Of a DNA stretch of 17,864 bases, positions 10,001-17,261 are shown in pieces; position 1 is the first letter of the stretch; every line of letters begins with the position of its first letter. Position numbers and translations under genes: made by a program. Source of the stretch: JANRJY01 sp033763735 (GTDB lineage: Bacteria > Bacteroidota > Bacteroidia > Cytophagales > UBA9547); assembly GCA_033763735.1 (NCBI GenBank), contig JANRJY010000097.1, positions 1-17,864 of the forward strand. The letters are read 5' to 3'. Under the pieces are notes generated by a model. That model made no database searches. It was given only the letters and a program-made list of their open reading frames with translations, and was not told the origin of the DNA.

Positions 10001-10881
10001 CCCGGTACGGTAACTAGGTTAATTTCTTCTCTTTGCGCAGCTGGAGATGAACCAACATCACCAACAAATAATTCATTGGAATTACCTTTGAATGTCATTG
10101 TAAAAGGATTTCGCATACCTTTGGCGACAAAATATCTTTGTTGCTTAGTTACAGGTGTCGGTGAAGAATAGTAAGGGTTATCTGCTGGTGCAGTACCATC
10201 TGGATTAATCCTTAATATTTTACCCAAATAAGTATTCATTTCATCCGGCCAAGTTGGAGGAATCCATGTTGGGCCACAATTACAATTAGTGCTAAATAAA
10301 TTCATACAGGAACTTGAGCACCAAAGTTCTGCATCGCCTATAGCCAAATATAATTTCCCATCCGGTCCTATTTGCATTTGTCCTCCATCATGATTTACAC
10401 CTACAATAAATCCGGGAGTGATTTCTAAGTCAATTATAGTTTGTTTTGTATTTACAGGAAAAATGTCCCCATTCATGGTATATCGTACTATTTTATATAA
10501 CACAGGCGTTCCGGGCAGAGGTTGACCTTGATATATATTACCTTGCTGCGCACAGGTATAATAAAAATAAACATAGCCTGTAGCAGTAAAATTTGGATCC
10601 ACGGCAAGACCTAATAAACCTTTTTCATTTTGAGAATAAACACTATCAAGTGTTAATGCTACACCCGGCATAATTGCGCCATTCTTAAAAACTTTTACAA
10701 ATCCTTGTTGCTCAGCTATTAATATTCTACCATCAGGTAAGAAAGCCATATTTACAGGAAAATTTAATCTGCCAATTCTTTGATTCACAAATCCAGAAGG
10801 GAGAATTTGTGAATAAGTATTTATTAAAACAAAAGTTAAAATTAATATATATAAATATTTGATATTCATTATTTTATGCAT
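4078..10881 (-). CDS. Giant secreted PQQ-dependent sugar dehydrogenase-like protein with 19 Ig-like repeats and T9SS signal
   Basis: This encodes 2267 residues. Residues 1-25 are a signal peptide (ATG at 10881; an in-frame ATG at 10869 is an equally good start). Residues 26-426 match the glucose/sorbosone dehydrogenase (GSDH) beta-propeller: FPVNMAFLPDGRILIAEQ (41-58), EKGLLGLAVDPNF, VNHDGGQMQIGPDGKLYLA (162-180), LGKILRINPDGT, KGMRNPF (254-260), GDVGSSPAAQREEIN and a closing YRISY. By family analogy His164 would be the catalytic base and Arg257 a substrate/PQQ-site residue. Residues 427-2176 are 19 BIG2-like Ig domains. Residues 2190-2267 are a T9SS type A sorting domain (IYPNPNNG ... YKVSI). 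The protein should be exported, bind PQQ and calcium, and oxidise a sugar-like substrate at or beyond the cell surface. The substrate is unknown. It follows the 10891-12333 gene by 9 bp, so the two are probably co-transcribed. Confidence 0.9.
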   Translation of the reverse strand: MHKIMNIKYLYILILTFVLINTYSQILPSGFVNQRIGRLNFPVNMAFLPDGRILIAEQQGFVKVFKNGAIMPGVALTLDSVYSQNEKGLLGLAVDPNFTATGYVYFYYTCAQQGNIYQGQPLPGTPVLYKIVRYTMNGDIFPVNTKQTIIDLEITPGFIVGVNHDGGQMQIGPDGKLYLAIGDAELWCSSSCMNLFSTNCNCGPTWIPPTWPDEMNTYLGKILRINPDGTAPADNPYYSSPTPVTKQQRYFVAKGMRNPFTMTFKGNSNELFVGDVGSSPAAQREEINLVTVPGLQKHLGYPHGEGILNNPLYYDPIFAYSGGANSTALGCAIVGMTYFKPTSTNWPSIWQDKLFYMDLCNGYINTLDVNNGNVRTNFARNMLTNPNNVVSGDGNIGLNTGVDGNMYYLARSGTASVVGIYRISYQPITVTSFISTTTSNVITACGQTLQFNTVFTPSNATNQAVIFTTSPSSIAGINSSGLLTPLSNGIVTVSTISVGNYSLINRLVVTISGQSGLTPQITVNGVGNIKTIGGIGGTLQVTSNVFPICQGTNVNWSIQSISGSAVIGSNGIITATGLGTIRVIATLASNSSIIGSNFFTIVGVCATNITQISLTTTGLPQITTDKGSIAINMLYTPSWVCNTTTSYSISGVSGCANGSITSNVLSSTFGNGLIIVSGRSVLNSTLVSSILISVTGQNVPVSSINVDGIGGNKLISVLDGTLGMVSTVLSSCATNNSIRWSILSITGNANINSITGVITAVGNGVVQVVAQSVSTPSITGSALVTITGQCNNIITGLIITATGGATQINTDKGSLQLGSNFTPSFVCNPSILWSITGVSGCAGASISGTGLLTSNYGNGIVTVTGTSVSNNTIKNSYVVNLVNQIVPVTAVTIIGLGGVSSISAPNGTLQILPSVTPICATNSTVLLSIINGSGSAIINTTTGIITATGNGIVSVTGTSVSNPTVKNTIIITITGQCSPSITNIILQSVGNVTSLAPGNALQLYPVFTPSFVCNSTTGYVITATSGLATATVNGSGLVSTGGGNGVITILGYSIPFPTLKSTYVLTLNTGFIQVSNVTITSSGNNFSINIQNGTLSLGTSISPSNASNNAVSWSIVSGTGTALINAIGSITATGNGLVLVKATSISNPTVAGFATITITGQCAPFVSSVTVTSPVNVISSAGGNLAMGTVLNPSFACNTGITWSVISGINCAAATISGAGILQSTGGNGIITVIGTSVATPSVSGIKILSISGQNIGVTSVSISNSNLLITSNGGNLQMTNTISPVCATNQAVTWSVNPNSNCASASISGTGLLQSLGGNGVVTVVCTSIANGSAVSQRTVTISGQVINVTSVGISNVNPQINTANGNLQLNNTIAPLCATNQSVTWAILSNTSCVGASISGTGLLQSFGGNGVVTVVCTSVQNPSIKGYSTVTISGQTINVNTVQITNINPNINSPNGSIQMNSAITPICATNSNVIWSVIQGSNCANTSITGAGLLQSIGGNGVVTVVCTSVSNGSAISMKEVTISGQTINVTSVAVTNISPQINTPNGSIQLNNSISPVCASNQNVTWGILSTTSCAGVNISGTGLLISNGGNGIVTVVCTSVQSPSVKGYSTITISGQSISVASIIITNSNPVINSQSGTLQMSNSISPSCATNQNVNWTVQTGGNCGSATISPTGLLQTNGGNGTVTVTCASVSNGSIFNSKIVTITGQNININSVAITNSNPSISVQNGNLQMFANVLPSCATNTGVNWSVINSSCTQTSISGSGLLSSYGGNGFVTVIGTSISNNAISGWIVVTITNHILSVTSININNINPTISNQSGTLQMQASILPICANNQGITWSVSSITGNASIDPNTGLLSAISNGTVSVTATSIENSAILVSKICTISGQCTPISSLIITALGTSKTISANKGTIVLGVITNPSILLCNSVIGWSIIGQFQCASGSISGNGLLQSTGGNGKLVVKASTSNQNVFAIDTINVNNQVIPVNQIFINPKNKFISSKNAVFNFATQILPSCATDVNIVYTITSGNSNGILDASTGAFTATGDGMVTVTATNTNNPYIKSFAFITITGQNIPVIQNSVQSITLSISGPNAVINTPNGTLQFAAIVSPSNATNTNVKWSVLTVSGKAKIDSTTGLLTAISDGKIIVFATSASNGEISGSMIITISGQGGVNTEVESKETRGIVIYPNPNNGVFLMVADNIRGKVELFVVNEIGQEVYSETIESFEGIKQLNLAALPKAIYKVSIVTKNGVYHRLVSIQ
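4354..9603 (-). repeat. 19 tandem BIG2-like Ig domain repeats (about 276 bp each)
   Basis: These encode residues 427-2176 of the giant protein: 1750 residues in 19 units of 88-97 residues (mostly 91-93). Each unit has the pattern VTSV-I...-GTLQ-...-P-CATN-...-VTWSV-...-ISG-GLL-S-GGNG-VTV-TS-...-VTISGQ. Units 2, 4, 6, 8 and 16 end in a cysteine (GQC or GVC), and units 3, 5, 7, 9 and 17, which directly follow them, carry PS-x-x-CN (PS-x-x-x-CN in 17) in place of P-x-CATN. Units 10-15 form a third, more homogeneous group. Such arrays usually act as stalks or adhesive spacers. Confidence 0.9.
6016..7119 (-). repeat. Two-domain duplication inside the Ig array (units 10-11 and 12-13)
   Basis: Units 10 and 12 share NCA...GLLQS-GGNGVVTVVCTS and an NGSA-S tail. 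Units 11 and 13 share PQINT, CATN/CASN, a WAILS/WGILS strand and the tail PS-KGYST-TISGQ. The period is therefore two domains, 552 bp (7119-6568 and 6567-6016), indicating duplication of a pair rather than a single unit. Unit 14 resembles the odd partner again (NCG, SNGS). Confidence 0.7.
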
Positions 10882-10890
10882 CTAATTGTT

Positions 10891-12333
10891 CTAATTTTTT
10901 ATTATTTTTTTTGTTATGATTTCGTTATTTGTTCGGATGATTAAGAAATACATACCTATTGGTAATTGTCCACTATCAATATCAATACTATTCATGTTTT
11001 CAACATTGAAATGCGATAGATGATCTCCAAATGGTGTTGCTAATGTGATGTTATTGACTTTTTGGTTAAATAGAACACGGAATTTGGTTATAAATGGATT
11101 TGGGGAAATTTGTATTTGATTTCCCTGATTTTCATCCAAGCCTGTAGTACCGGAATGTCGAACGATAATGTATTTAGTGGACGAAGCACTCTTAATAGTA
11201 ACTGTTCCTGATTGGTTATTGGACCAATTGTTGTTATCTATGGTTATTGTTAACTGAATATCACCTACGCCTTGGGTAGTGCTTAATATTATCCAAGAAT
11301 CACTTGCTTCGGCAGTCCAAGCTTCGGCTCCGGTGATTGTAACAGTTTGATTAATAGACGTATTGTTAAATAATAATTCGTTTTTTGAGACATTTAATTT
11401 GGTGTTCTTATATTGATATATTTTCAGTAGTTTGTTTGCCTGTGTATATCCTCCTCCTGTAATGGTTATTACAGCCAATCGATTATCTGTAAAGTCAACA
11501 GATTTAAATTTAAAAATTATTGATTCTCCAAAAGCTCCATTTTTACGTACAGCAGTAATCCAATTTGGTAATTGATGAATTTTCCATATCAGTTCGGAAG
11601 GCATTGAAAATGAAATTATTGAATCTCTATTTGCTTGAATAGAAACACTATCTGAAATGCCAAAAGCATCTAGAGTTTGCTTTTTGACAAAATAGGCGTG
11701 AAATAAAGTATCGATTGCAGGCATCGCAAACCCAATAGATAGATTTCTATAATTTGTATCATTGAAATGGCTAAAATATAGGACTTCACCGGACACTGTT
11801 TGAACAGCTTTTGTTATTATATTCCAATTTAAAGCTTGTGTAGAAGCAAATGTTATGGGGAGTGTGGTTTGCAAGTTTCCAAGTAAACCTATTCCTGCTG
11901 TGGCACCTGCTGGTGTTGATGTAACTGTGAAATTTGCTAAATATGGCCATACATCAATATGTTCTTCAGTAATGTCCCCAAGTGAGTTTTCCGCTTTTAA
12001 TTTTATTCGAAAGTGTACAGTTGCGGATAACTCGCCTGCTAATGGTACATCGAATACAAATTTATTTCCTGTTCCAAGTTTAACAGCATCGTGAACATGC
12101 GCATCATGATAGAAATCAACAACCCATGTTAATGAACTGCCTGTAAGTGTGCCATCGTTTGAATCGATTGCAAATCCTGTACATGTTACAAAGTCACCCG
12201 CTTTGTATTTGGCTCCATTAACGGGAGAAGTAATACTAACAACTGTTGTAGCACTTGAAGTGAAGAATATTGTTAGTATTGTCAATATTGTTATTAAGTT
12301 TTTAGTCAAAGGTTTGGTATTAAAATAATGCAA
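10891..12333 (-). CDS. Secreted Ig-like/BACON protein, detached accessory module of a sugar dehydrogenase, T9SS type A
   Basis: This encodes 480 residues from TTG 12333; the codon above is a stop and no ATG is available, and TTG 12309 is an alternative. A signal peptide covers about residues 1-28. Residues 31-130 carry ITSPVNGAKYKAGD, GTLTGSSLTWVVDFYHDAHVHD and then FDVPLAGE, the Ig-like domain with an H-x-x-H-x-H motif (His76, His79, His81) that normally follows GSDH domains in one chain. Residues 133-217 (TSTPAGATAGIGLLG ... AIDTLFHAYF) match the PEGA-like segment that comes next in those proteins. Two BACON domains follow (about 222-308 and 312-395, each with a central W, such as WTAEASDSWI). 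A T9SS type A tail ends it (ISPNPF ... IGMYFLIIRT). It likely works with the dehydrogenase encoded 9 bp downstream. Physical contact between them is an inference. Confidence 0.8.
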   Translation of the reverse strand: MHYFNTKPLTKNLITILTILTIFFTSSATTVVSITSPVNGAKYKAGDFVTCTGFAIDSNDGTLTGSSLTWVVDFYHDAHVHDAVKLGTGNKFVFDVPLAGELSATVHFRIKLKAENSLGDITEEHIDVWPYLANFTVTSTPAGATAGIGLLGNLQTTLPITFASTQALNWNIITKAVQTVSGEVLYFSHFNDTNYRNLSIGFAMPAIDTLFHAYFVKKQTLDAFGISDSVSIQANRDSIISFSMPSELIWKIHQLPNWITAVRKNGAFGESIIFKFKSVDFTDNRLAVITITGGGYTQANKLLKIYQYKNTKLNVSKNELLFNNTSINQTVTITGAEAWTAEASDSWIILSTTQGVGDIQLTITIDNNNWSNNQSGTVTIKSASSTKYIIVRHSGTTGLDENQGNQIQISPNPFITKFRVLFNQKVNNITLATPFGDHLSHFNVENMNSIDIDSGQLPIGMYFLIIRTNNEIITKKIIKN

Positions 12334-12351
12334 TTAATTATAAACGGAATG

Positions 12352-12359
12352 CAATTATA
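12352..12359 (-). promoter_or_regulatory. Candidate -7 element for the two-gene dehydrogenase operon
   Basis: The minus strand reads TATAATTG followed by CA, one mismatch from TAnnTTTG. It would start transcription about 10-14 nt before the TTG at 12333, a spacing like that proposed for gldG. A second box, TATTTTTG, which fits exactly, lies at 12420-12427 inside the palindrome described separately and would give a leader of about 80 nt. Neither has a clear -33 partner. Confidence 0.35.
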
Positions 12360-12417
12360 GTGATTTTTTCTAAAAAATTTATCACGAAAGAGAGGGATTA
12401 ACTAAAATTAATTTAGC

Positions 12418-12435
12418 TTCAAAAATATTTTTGAA
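12418..12435. repeat. Perfect 18-bp palindrome
   Basis: TTCAAAAATATTTTTGAA is identical on both strands. It lies in the 213-bp gap between the end of the glycosyltransferase gene and the start of the dehydrogenase operon. A second, 12-bp palindrome (CTTATTAATAAG) lies at 12461-12472. Because it contains an exact TAnnTTTG box it could be a dimeric repressor site on a promoter. It could instead be a chance product of AT-rich sequence. Confidence 0.4.
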
Positions 12436-12546
12436 TAGTTTGTTACGTATTGGTACGGTTCTTATTAATAAGAATAAATATTAATACGTCTCATTTTAAA
12501 TTAAATAAATTTCAAAAAATTACGCTTTAATAATTTTTAATTTTGA

Positions 12547-13551
12547 TTAAAAATTTGAAAATTTTCTTTTGAAAAAAATAAAATATAGAAAAACAATACT
12601 ATAATTTTTGAATATCATTTTGTTAAAAGAAGTAGAAGTTGTAGGTCGATTCGTTTTAAAAATTAAATTATAATATCCGAAATGAGCCCTAATAATGGCA
12701 TAGAAATTAGCAAAATCACCCCCCAATAAAAATCTAAGACCGGAAATTCCATCAAATATTAGCCTAATAAATAACACAATTGGGAAAAAAATACCCGCAT
12801 AGTTTTTATGTATAAGCAATAAACCATTCCGATAATTTAAAAACGTTTTTTTTGCACTATTTTTTGTTAACGTTCCTGCTCCCAAATGATATACCACAGA
12901 CTGAGGTATATATTTAACATCATATCCATTTCTGATGACTCTGCAACAAAGATCAATTTCTTCCATATGTGCAAAAAAGTTAGCATCGAAGCCTTGTAAC
13001 TCTATAAAAATTTGAGATCTAATAAAAAATGCAGCTCCTGTTGCCCACGTAATGCTTTCAATGTTATTATATTGTCCATTATCAATTTCAATGGTATTAA
13101 AAATGCGCCCTCTACAGAAAGGATATCCAAACATATCTAAAAATCCTCCGGCTGCACCGGCATATTCAAATTTTGATTTTTCAGAATACGAAAGAATTTT
13201 GGGTTGGCAAACAGCAACATTAGCATGCATTTGCATATATGAAATTGGAGCTGAAAGCCAATTGGGAGTAACTTCTACATCGTTATTCAATAATATTAAA
13301 TAATCTGCTTTAATTTCCTGCAAACCAACATTGTAGCCTTCACAAAATCCAAGGTTAGTAGAATGTATTATTAATTGAATTTTTGGATAATTATTTTGCA
13401 AAAATGAAACGGAATCATCAGTTGATGCATTATCAATAACATAAATATTTGCTTCTTGACTATTTAAAACAACTGAAGGTAAAAATTTTTGTAAGTGATT
13501 TATACCATTCCAGTTCAGAATGACAACTGCAATTTCTGGTTGGTTATGCAT
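12547..13551 (-). CDS. Glycosyltransferase family 2
   Basis: This encodes 334 residues from ATG 13551. It opens with the GT-A nucleotide-sugar fold: IAVVILNWNG (7-16), VIDNASTDDS (38-47), NLGFCEGYNVGL (66-77) and YLILLNNDVEV (84-94), where NND takes the place of the metal-binding DxD. Further on are TWATGAAFFIRS and GFDANFFAHMEEIDLCCR (187-203), with Glu/Asp at 197-200 as the likely catalytic base region, then VVYHLGAGT. A hydrophobic patch near 255-275 suggests membrane association. The pattern is that of rhamnosyltransferase-like GT2 enzymes that build surface polysaccharide or O-antigen. Donor and acceptor cannot be told. It follows ybaB by 15 bp and is probably the last gene of the hisS run. 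Confidence 0.9.
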   Translation of the reverse strand: MHNQPEIAVVILNWNGINHLQKFLPSVVLNSQEANIYVIDNASTDDSVSFLQNNYPKIQLIIHSTNLGFCEGYNVGLQEIKADYLILLNNDVEVTPNWLSAPISYMQMHANVAVCQPKILSYSEKSKFEYAGAAGGFLDMFGYPFCRGRIFNTIEIDNGQYNNIESITWATGAAFFIRSQIFIELQGFDANFFAHMEEIDLCCRVIRNGYDVKYIPQSVVYHLGAGTLTKNSAKKTFLNYRNGLLLIHKNYAGIFFPIVLFIRLIFDGISGLRFLLGGDFANFYAIIRAHFGYYNLIFKTNRPTTSTSFNKMIFKNYSIVFLYFIFFKRKFSNF

Positions 13552-13566
13552 TTGTTTTCTTAAAAA

Positions 13567-13896
13567 TTAACGAAGAAAGCTTTCAAGGTCCAAGCCTGGA
13601 ATGTTAGGGATCATTCCTTCCATTGATTTTTTCATTTCTTGTTTGATAAGCGCATCCACATCATCAAGTGCTTTGTTTATTGCAGCAACACTCAAATCCT
13701 GAATCATATCTCTATCATTCATTATTGAAGTATCAATTTCTAGTTTAATAATTTTTCTATGCCCATTTATAGTTGCTTTTACCAAACCAGCTCCTGATTC
13801 AGCTGTAGTTACTAAGTGAACCAAATTTTCTTGTGTCACTTTCATTTTTTCTTGGGCTTCTTTCACTTTGCCCATCATTGAAAATATATCAAACAT
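13567..13896 (-). CDS. YbaB/EbfC family nucleoid-associated protein
   Basis: This encodes 109 residues starting MFDIFSMMGKVKEAQEKMK. The long N-terminal helix, the central strands ESGAGLVKATINGHRKIIKLEID (34-56), then NDRDMIQDLSVAAINKALDDVDALIKQEM and a short GMIPNIPGLDL tail are the standard YbaB/EbfC layout and length. The family forms a dimeric tweezer-like DNA-binding protein; in many bacteria it sits with dnaX and recR, which are not here. Its place between a secreted-protein gene (60 bp upstream) and a glycosyltransferase (15 bp downstream) is typical of scattered Bacteroidota copies. Confidence 0.92.
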   Translation of the reverse strand: MFDIFSMMGKVKEAQEKMKVTQENLVHLVTTAESGAGLVKATINGHRKIIKLEIDTSIMNDRDMIQDLSVAAINKALDDVDALIKQEMKKSMEGMIPNIPGLDLESFLR

Positions 13897-13956
13897 GTTT
13901 ATTTGCTTTAAATTAAATGCTCTTTTTTATCACAATTAATAATTATTAATTAAGAA

Positions 13957-15894
13957 TTATCTTACCAGATTGAGCTCCCCTTTATCCGACATTTTATCAC
14001 CATATTTAGTCTGCACTTCGATGAAGTATTGATAAATGCCCGGATTAAATTGACCTCCATCCCATTGTTTGTTTTTATCGGTACTCGAAAACACTACCTG
14101 ACCCCATCTGCTATATATTTGGATGTTATATTTATCAAAAAACAATCCTTTAGGAAAAAAAGTGTCGTTGAGCCCATCTCCATTTGGAGTGAATGCATTG
14201 GGCACCCATAAACGGAGGTCTTGTTTGATTTCAATAAATGTGGAATACACATCTTTAGTTCCGCCATCTGAAGTAGGTACGACAGCTTTAAAGCGATAAC
14301 GTACTTTTTGATGGTCTTCATTTATGGGGTTATGTATAAAAATAGGAGAAGAACCCAATGATCTGCTTTCGATAAATTGTCCTTCATCGGTATACATTTC
14401 CACAAAATACTCTGTTACCGGAGTGTTATCACCATTTTTGTATGCATTACTTTGCATACTATTTTGAACCAAATTATCCTTTTGCCCGGTAATGCGCATT
14501 GGGCAAGTTTCATTGGCCGGTCCCGTACCACATTTATCTTTTTGGGTAATGGCATAACAGCTAGAGTTTTGATTTTTTGCATTTAATGAATTATTCTGAG
14601 TGGAATCCATCCGAACAATATTTCCTGCACCATCTGAAGTATAAGCAACATAAGTTACACCTGAAGTGGTAGAAGCCTTCCAGCTCAAAACAAGGTTTCC
14701 ATTTTCAAAGGAAGAATTCACATCCTTGACTCCTGTAAAAGTAGAAGGCTTTAGGCTTTCTACACAAAATGGAGGCGACACCGATTCAATGTTTTGTGTA
14801 CCAAACACAGCGGTATGTCTGTAACAATAAGTTTGTTGGCATTCAACGTTTTTATCTGAAGTATTTCCAAAAGTAAAAAACACCCCTGTAGTAGTGTCCA
14901 ATTTAAAAAAAGATACACCGTTTACACTTAATAGATATGATGCAGAGCCAGCTGTTGGGTGAGTTTCAAATTGTATAGAATTGCCTGAATTATTGGCAGT
15001 TGCAGATATTGAAATGGCACAAACATCAACACCGGAACTCGATATATTGCCACAATTATCAAAACTTTCAATTTGATAACATTTTTGATCTTTAATATTA
15101 CCTACTGTAATTTGGACATCTCCATTTGTAATTGTGGTAATAGGAGAAAAAGTACCATTAATGCCTTGTTTTTCAAGCACTCGGTAAGGGAAGTTTTTGT
15201 CTGTTTCCACAAATAAAAAACCTGAGCCAGTGGATGCAAAGCTATTTGCAATGAGTTTGGTGATTTTGGGTTGCGGGTTGATTGCATTTTTGACATTAAC
15301 AGTATATTTTTTTGATTGAGGTGTAGGACATGATTGAATGCCAACAATCCCATTTACTGTATATTCATAATATCCACTTACAAATATATTTTGATTGGTA
15401 TTTGGAGCTGCATACTGATGTTCAATGATTTGCCCCCTCCCAACTGTAGTATTTGTACCATCACCCCAGTCTATTGTATATTTATCATACGAATTCGATT
15501 CAGTTGCCACAAAAGCTTTATTATTGGAACACCCGGTTACAATTGGGTTTGGTGAAGGAGTACTTAAAACTGTTACAGTTTGGGTTGGAAAAGTATTCCC
15601 TCCACCTGTTCTACAATTGACAGACGAAGTTAATGTACAAGCACCTGATTCAACTTTAACAGAATATATACCTGGGGAAGTAAAAGTAAATGAAGTTCCC
15701 ACAAAAGAGTTATTATCAACATAAGGAATGAATGAATTACATCCGATAGTAGTCAAGCCTGAATAATCAAATGTAATTGTAAACGGACTACAACCTTTGG
15801 ATTGACTAATTTTGTAAGAACCTTGATCGCAAATAGTTTGTGCAAATGTTCCGAAAAAAGAAAAAAATAAAAAAAAACAAATAATTCTATTCAC
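13957..15894 (-). CDS. Secreted protein with T9SS type B (gliding-associated) C-terminal domain
   Basis: This encodes 645 residues from GTG 15894, which overlaps the end of hisS by 8 bp; no ATG fits, and the GTG gives a clean signal peptide (MNRIICFFLFFSFFGTFAQ, cleavage near 19). The middle holds a PKD-like domain (KYTIDWGDGTNTT, about 130-205) and FN3/Ig-like beta domains with many cysteines. Residues 561-645 are the gliding motility-associated C-terminal domain: RLWVPNAFTPNGDGLND, then YNIQIYSRWGQVVFSS, WDGGQFNPGIYQYFIEV and KGELNLVR. This is the type B signal for export and surface attachment through the type IX system. The role of the passenger is unknown; adhesion or surface scaffolding is plausible. 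Confidence 0.9.
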   Translation of the reverse strand: MNRIICFFLFFSFFGTFAQTICDQGSYKISQSKGCSPFTITFDYSGLTTIGCNSFIPYVDNNSFVGTSFTFTSPGIYSVKVESGACTLTSSVNCRTGGGNTFPTQTVTVLSTPSPNPIVTGCSNNKAFVATESNSYDKYTIDWGDGTNTTVGRGQIIEHQYAAPNTNQNIFVSGYYEYTVNGIVGIQSCPTPQSKKYTVNVKNAINPQPKITKLIANSFASTGSGFLFVETDKNFPYRVLEKQGINGTFSPITTITNGDVQITVGNIKDQKCYQIESFDNCGNISSSGVDVCAISISATANNSGNSIQFETHPTAGSASYLLSVNGVSFFKLDTTTGVFFTFGNTSDKNVECQQTYCYRHTAVFGTQNIESVSPPFCVESLKPSTFTGVKDVNSSFENGNLVLSWKASTTSGVTYVAYTSDGAGNIVRMDSTQNNSLNAKNQNSSCYAITQKDKCGTGPANETCPMRITGQKDNLVQNSMQSNAYKNGDNTPVTEYFVEMYTDEGQFIESRSLGSSPIFIHNPINEDHQKVRYRFKAVVPTSDGGTKDVYSTFIEIKQDLRLWVPNAFTPNGDGLNDTFFPKGLFFDKYNIQIYSRWGQVVFSSTDKNKQWDGGQFNPGIYQYFIEVQTKYGDKMSDKGELNLVR

Positions 15895-17257
15895 TCAGTA
15901 AAGTTAATAATTCTTCAATTTTTAGCTCTTTTTGTTCCCCTGTTTCCATTTTTTTCAACGAATACAATTTATTTTTTATTTCATTTTCACCAATAATTAC
16001 AACATATGGTATTTTTTTTGCATCTGCATAGGCAAACTGTTTTTTAAGTTTATCCGCTTGAGGATAAATTTCAGTTCGAATACCAATTGTCCTTAATTTT
16101 GACAACAATTCAATAGAATATCCCTCACTTTTTTCATCAAAAATAGTAATTAAAACTTTAGTTTGTACTTGACTAATGTGTTCAAATACATTAAGTTCCT
16201 GCATTACATCATATATTCTGTCAAGTCCAAACGAAATTCCTACCCCAGATATTCCATTTAGGCCAAATAAGCCGGTTAAGTTATCGTATCTGCCTCCACC
16301 ACTGATACTTCCAATTTGTACGCCATTGGCTTTTACTTCAAATATAGCTCCGGTATAATAACTTAATCCTCTTGCTAACGAAATATCTAACTCCAATTGA
16401 GGCACTTGACCTAAAATGCTAACTGTCGAAATGGTTTTTTCTATTTCATCAATTCCTGAAATACCTATTTCATTTCCTTGCAAAAATGTTTTTAGATATG
16501 ATATTTTTTCTGTGGTATTTCCTTGAAACTGAATTACAGGCATCAATATTTCAATGGACTCATTGGAAATGCCTCTTTCTGAGAGTTCTTTTTTAACACC
16601 TTCGTCACCAATTTTATCCAGTTTGTCAATGGCTACACAAATATCCGTTTCTCTTCCAACCGCCCCTGATTTTTCAGCAATTCCAGTCAGTATTTTACGA
16701 TTATTCATTTTAATAGTAAATTCTTTTATTTTCAAGTTCGTAAGTACTTCTTGAATGATTAATATCAATTCAGCTTCGCAAATCAATGAATCAGAGCCAA
16801 TTATATCGGCATCACACTGATAAAATTCACGATATCTTCCTTTTTGAGGTCTGTCGGCACGCCAAACCGGCTGAATTTGATATCTTCTGAATGGAAAAGT
16901 AATGTCATTTCTATTCATTGTCACGTATCTGGCAAATGGAACCGTCAAATCATAACGCAATGCCTTTTCAGATATATATGGTAAAATTTCTTTTGCTGTA
17001 GTATTTGCAATAGGTATGTTTTTTTCTTTAAGATCTTTTAAAAAATCTCCACTATTCAATATTTTAAAAATGAGTTGATCTCCTTCTTCTCCATATTTAC
17101 CAGTCAATACATTTAGTTGTTCCATTGAAGGGGTTTCCAATGGTGCAAAGGCATATTTCTTAAATACTTTTTTGATGGTTTCAATTATGTACTCCCGTTT
17201 GAGCATGATTTCGGGACCGAAATCGCGGGTTCCTTTAGGTATAGAAGGCTGAGTCAT
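15887..17257 (-). CDS. hisS: Histidyl-tRNA synthetase
   Basis: This encodes 456 residues from ATG 17257, the class II synthetase that charges tRNA-His with histidine in the cytoplasm. The sequence opens SIPKGTRDFGPE. Motif 2 runs FPFRRYQIQPVWRADRPQKGR (121-141) and on to REFYQCDADIIG. The histidine-specific motifs are RGLSYYTG (296-303) and GGGRYDNLTG (320-329), and motif 3 is GVGISFGLDR (338-347). The C-terminal anticodon-binding domain covers about 365-456 (VLITIFDEKS ... VVIIGENE). All expected catalytic residues are present and the length is normal. It is the first gene of a minus-strand run and has a promoter box almost touching the ATG. Confidence 0.97.
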   Translation of the reverse strand: MTQPSIPKGTRDFGPEIMLKREYIIETIKKVFKKYAFAPLETPSMEQLNVLTGKYGEEGDQLIFKILNSGDFLKDLKEKNIPIANTTAKEILPYISEKALRYDLTVPFARYVTMNRNDITFPFRRYQIQPVWRADRPQKGRYREFYQCDADIIGSDSLICEAELILIIQEVLTNLKIKEFTIKMNNRKILTGIAEKSGAVGRETDICVAIDKLDKIGDEGVKKELSERGISNESIEILMPVIQFQGNTTEKISYLKTFLQGNEIGISGIDEIEKTISTVSILGQVPQLELDISLARGLSYYTGAIFEVKANGVQIGSISGGGRYDNLTGLFGLNGISGVGISFGLDRIYDVMQELNVFEHISQVQTKVLITIFDEKSEGYSIELLSKLRTIGIRTEIYPQADKLKKQFAYADAKKIPYVVIIGENEIKNKLYSLKKMETGEQKELKIEELLTLLSE

Positions 17258-17261
17258 GGTG

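Noticed and set aside
13934..13951. 18-bp palindrome made only of A and T after the T9SS type B gene
   Set aside because: Pure AT composition makes such palindromes common by chance, and no T-run follows on the minus strand.
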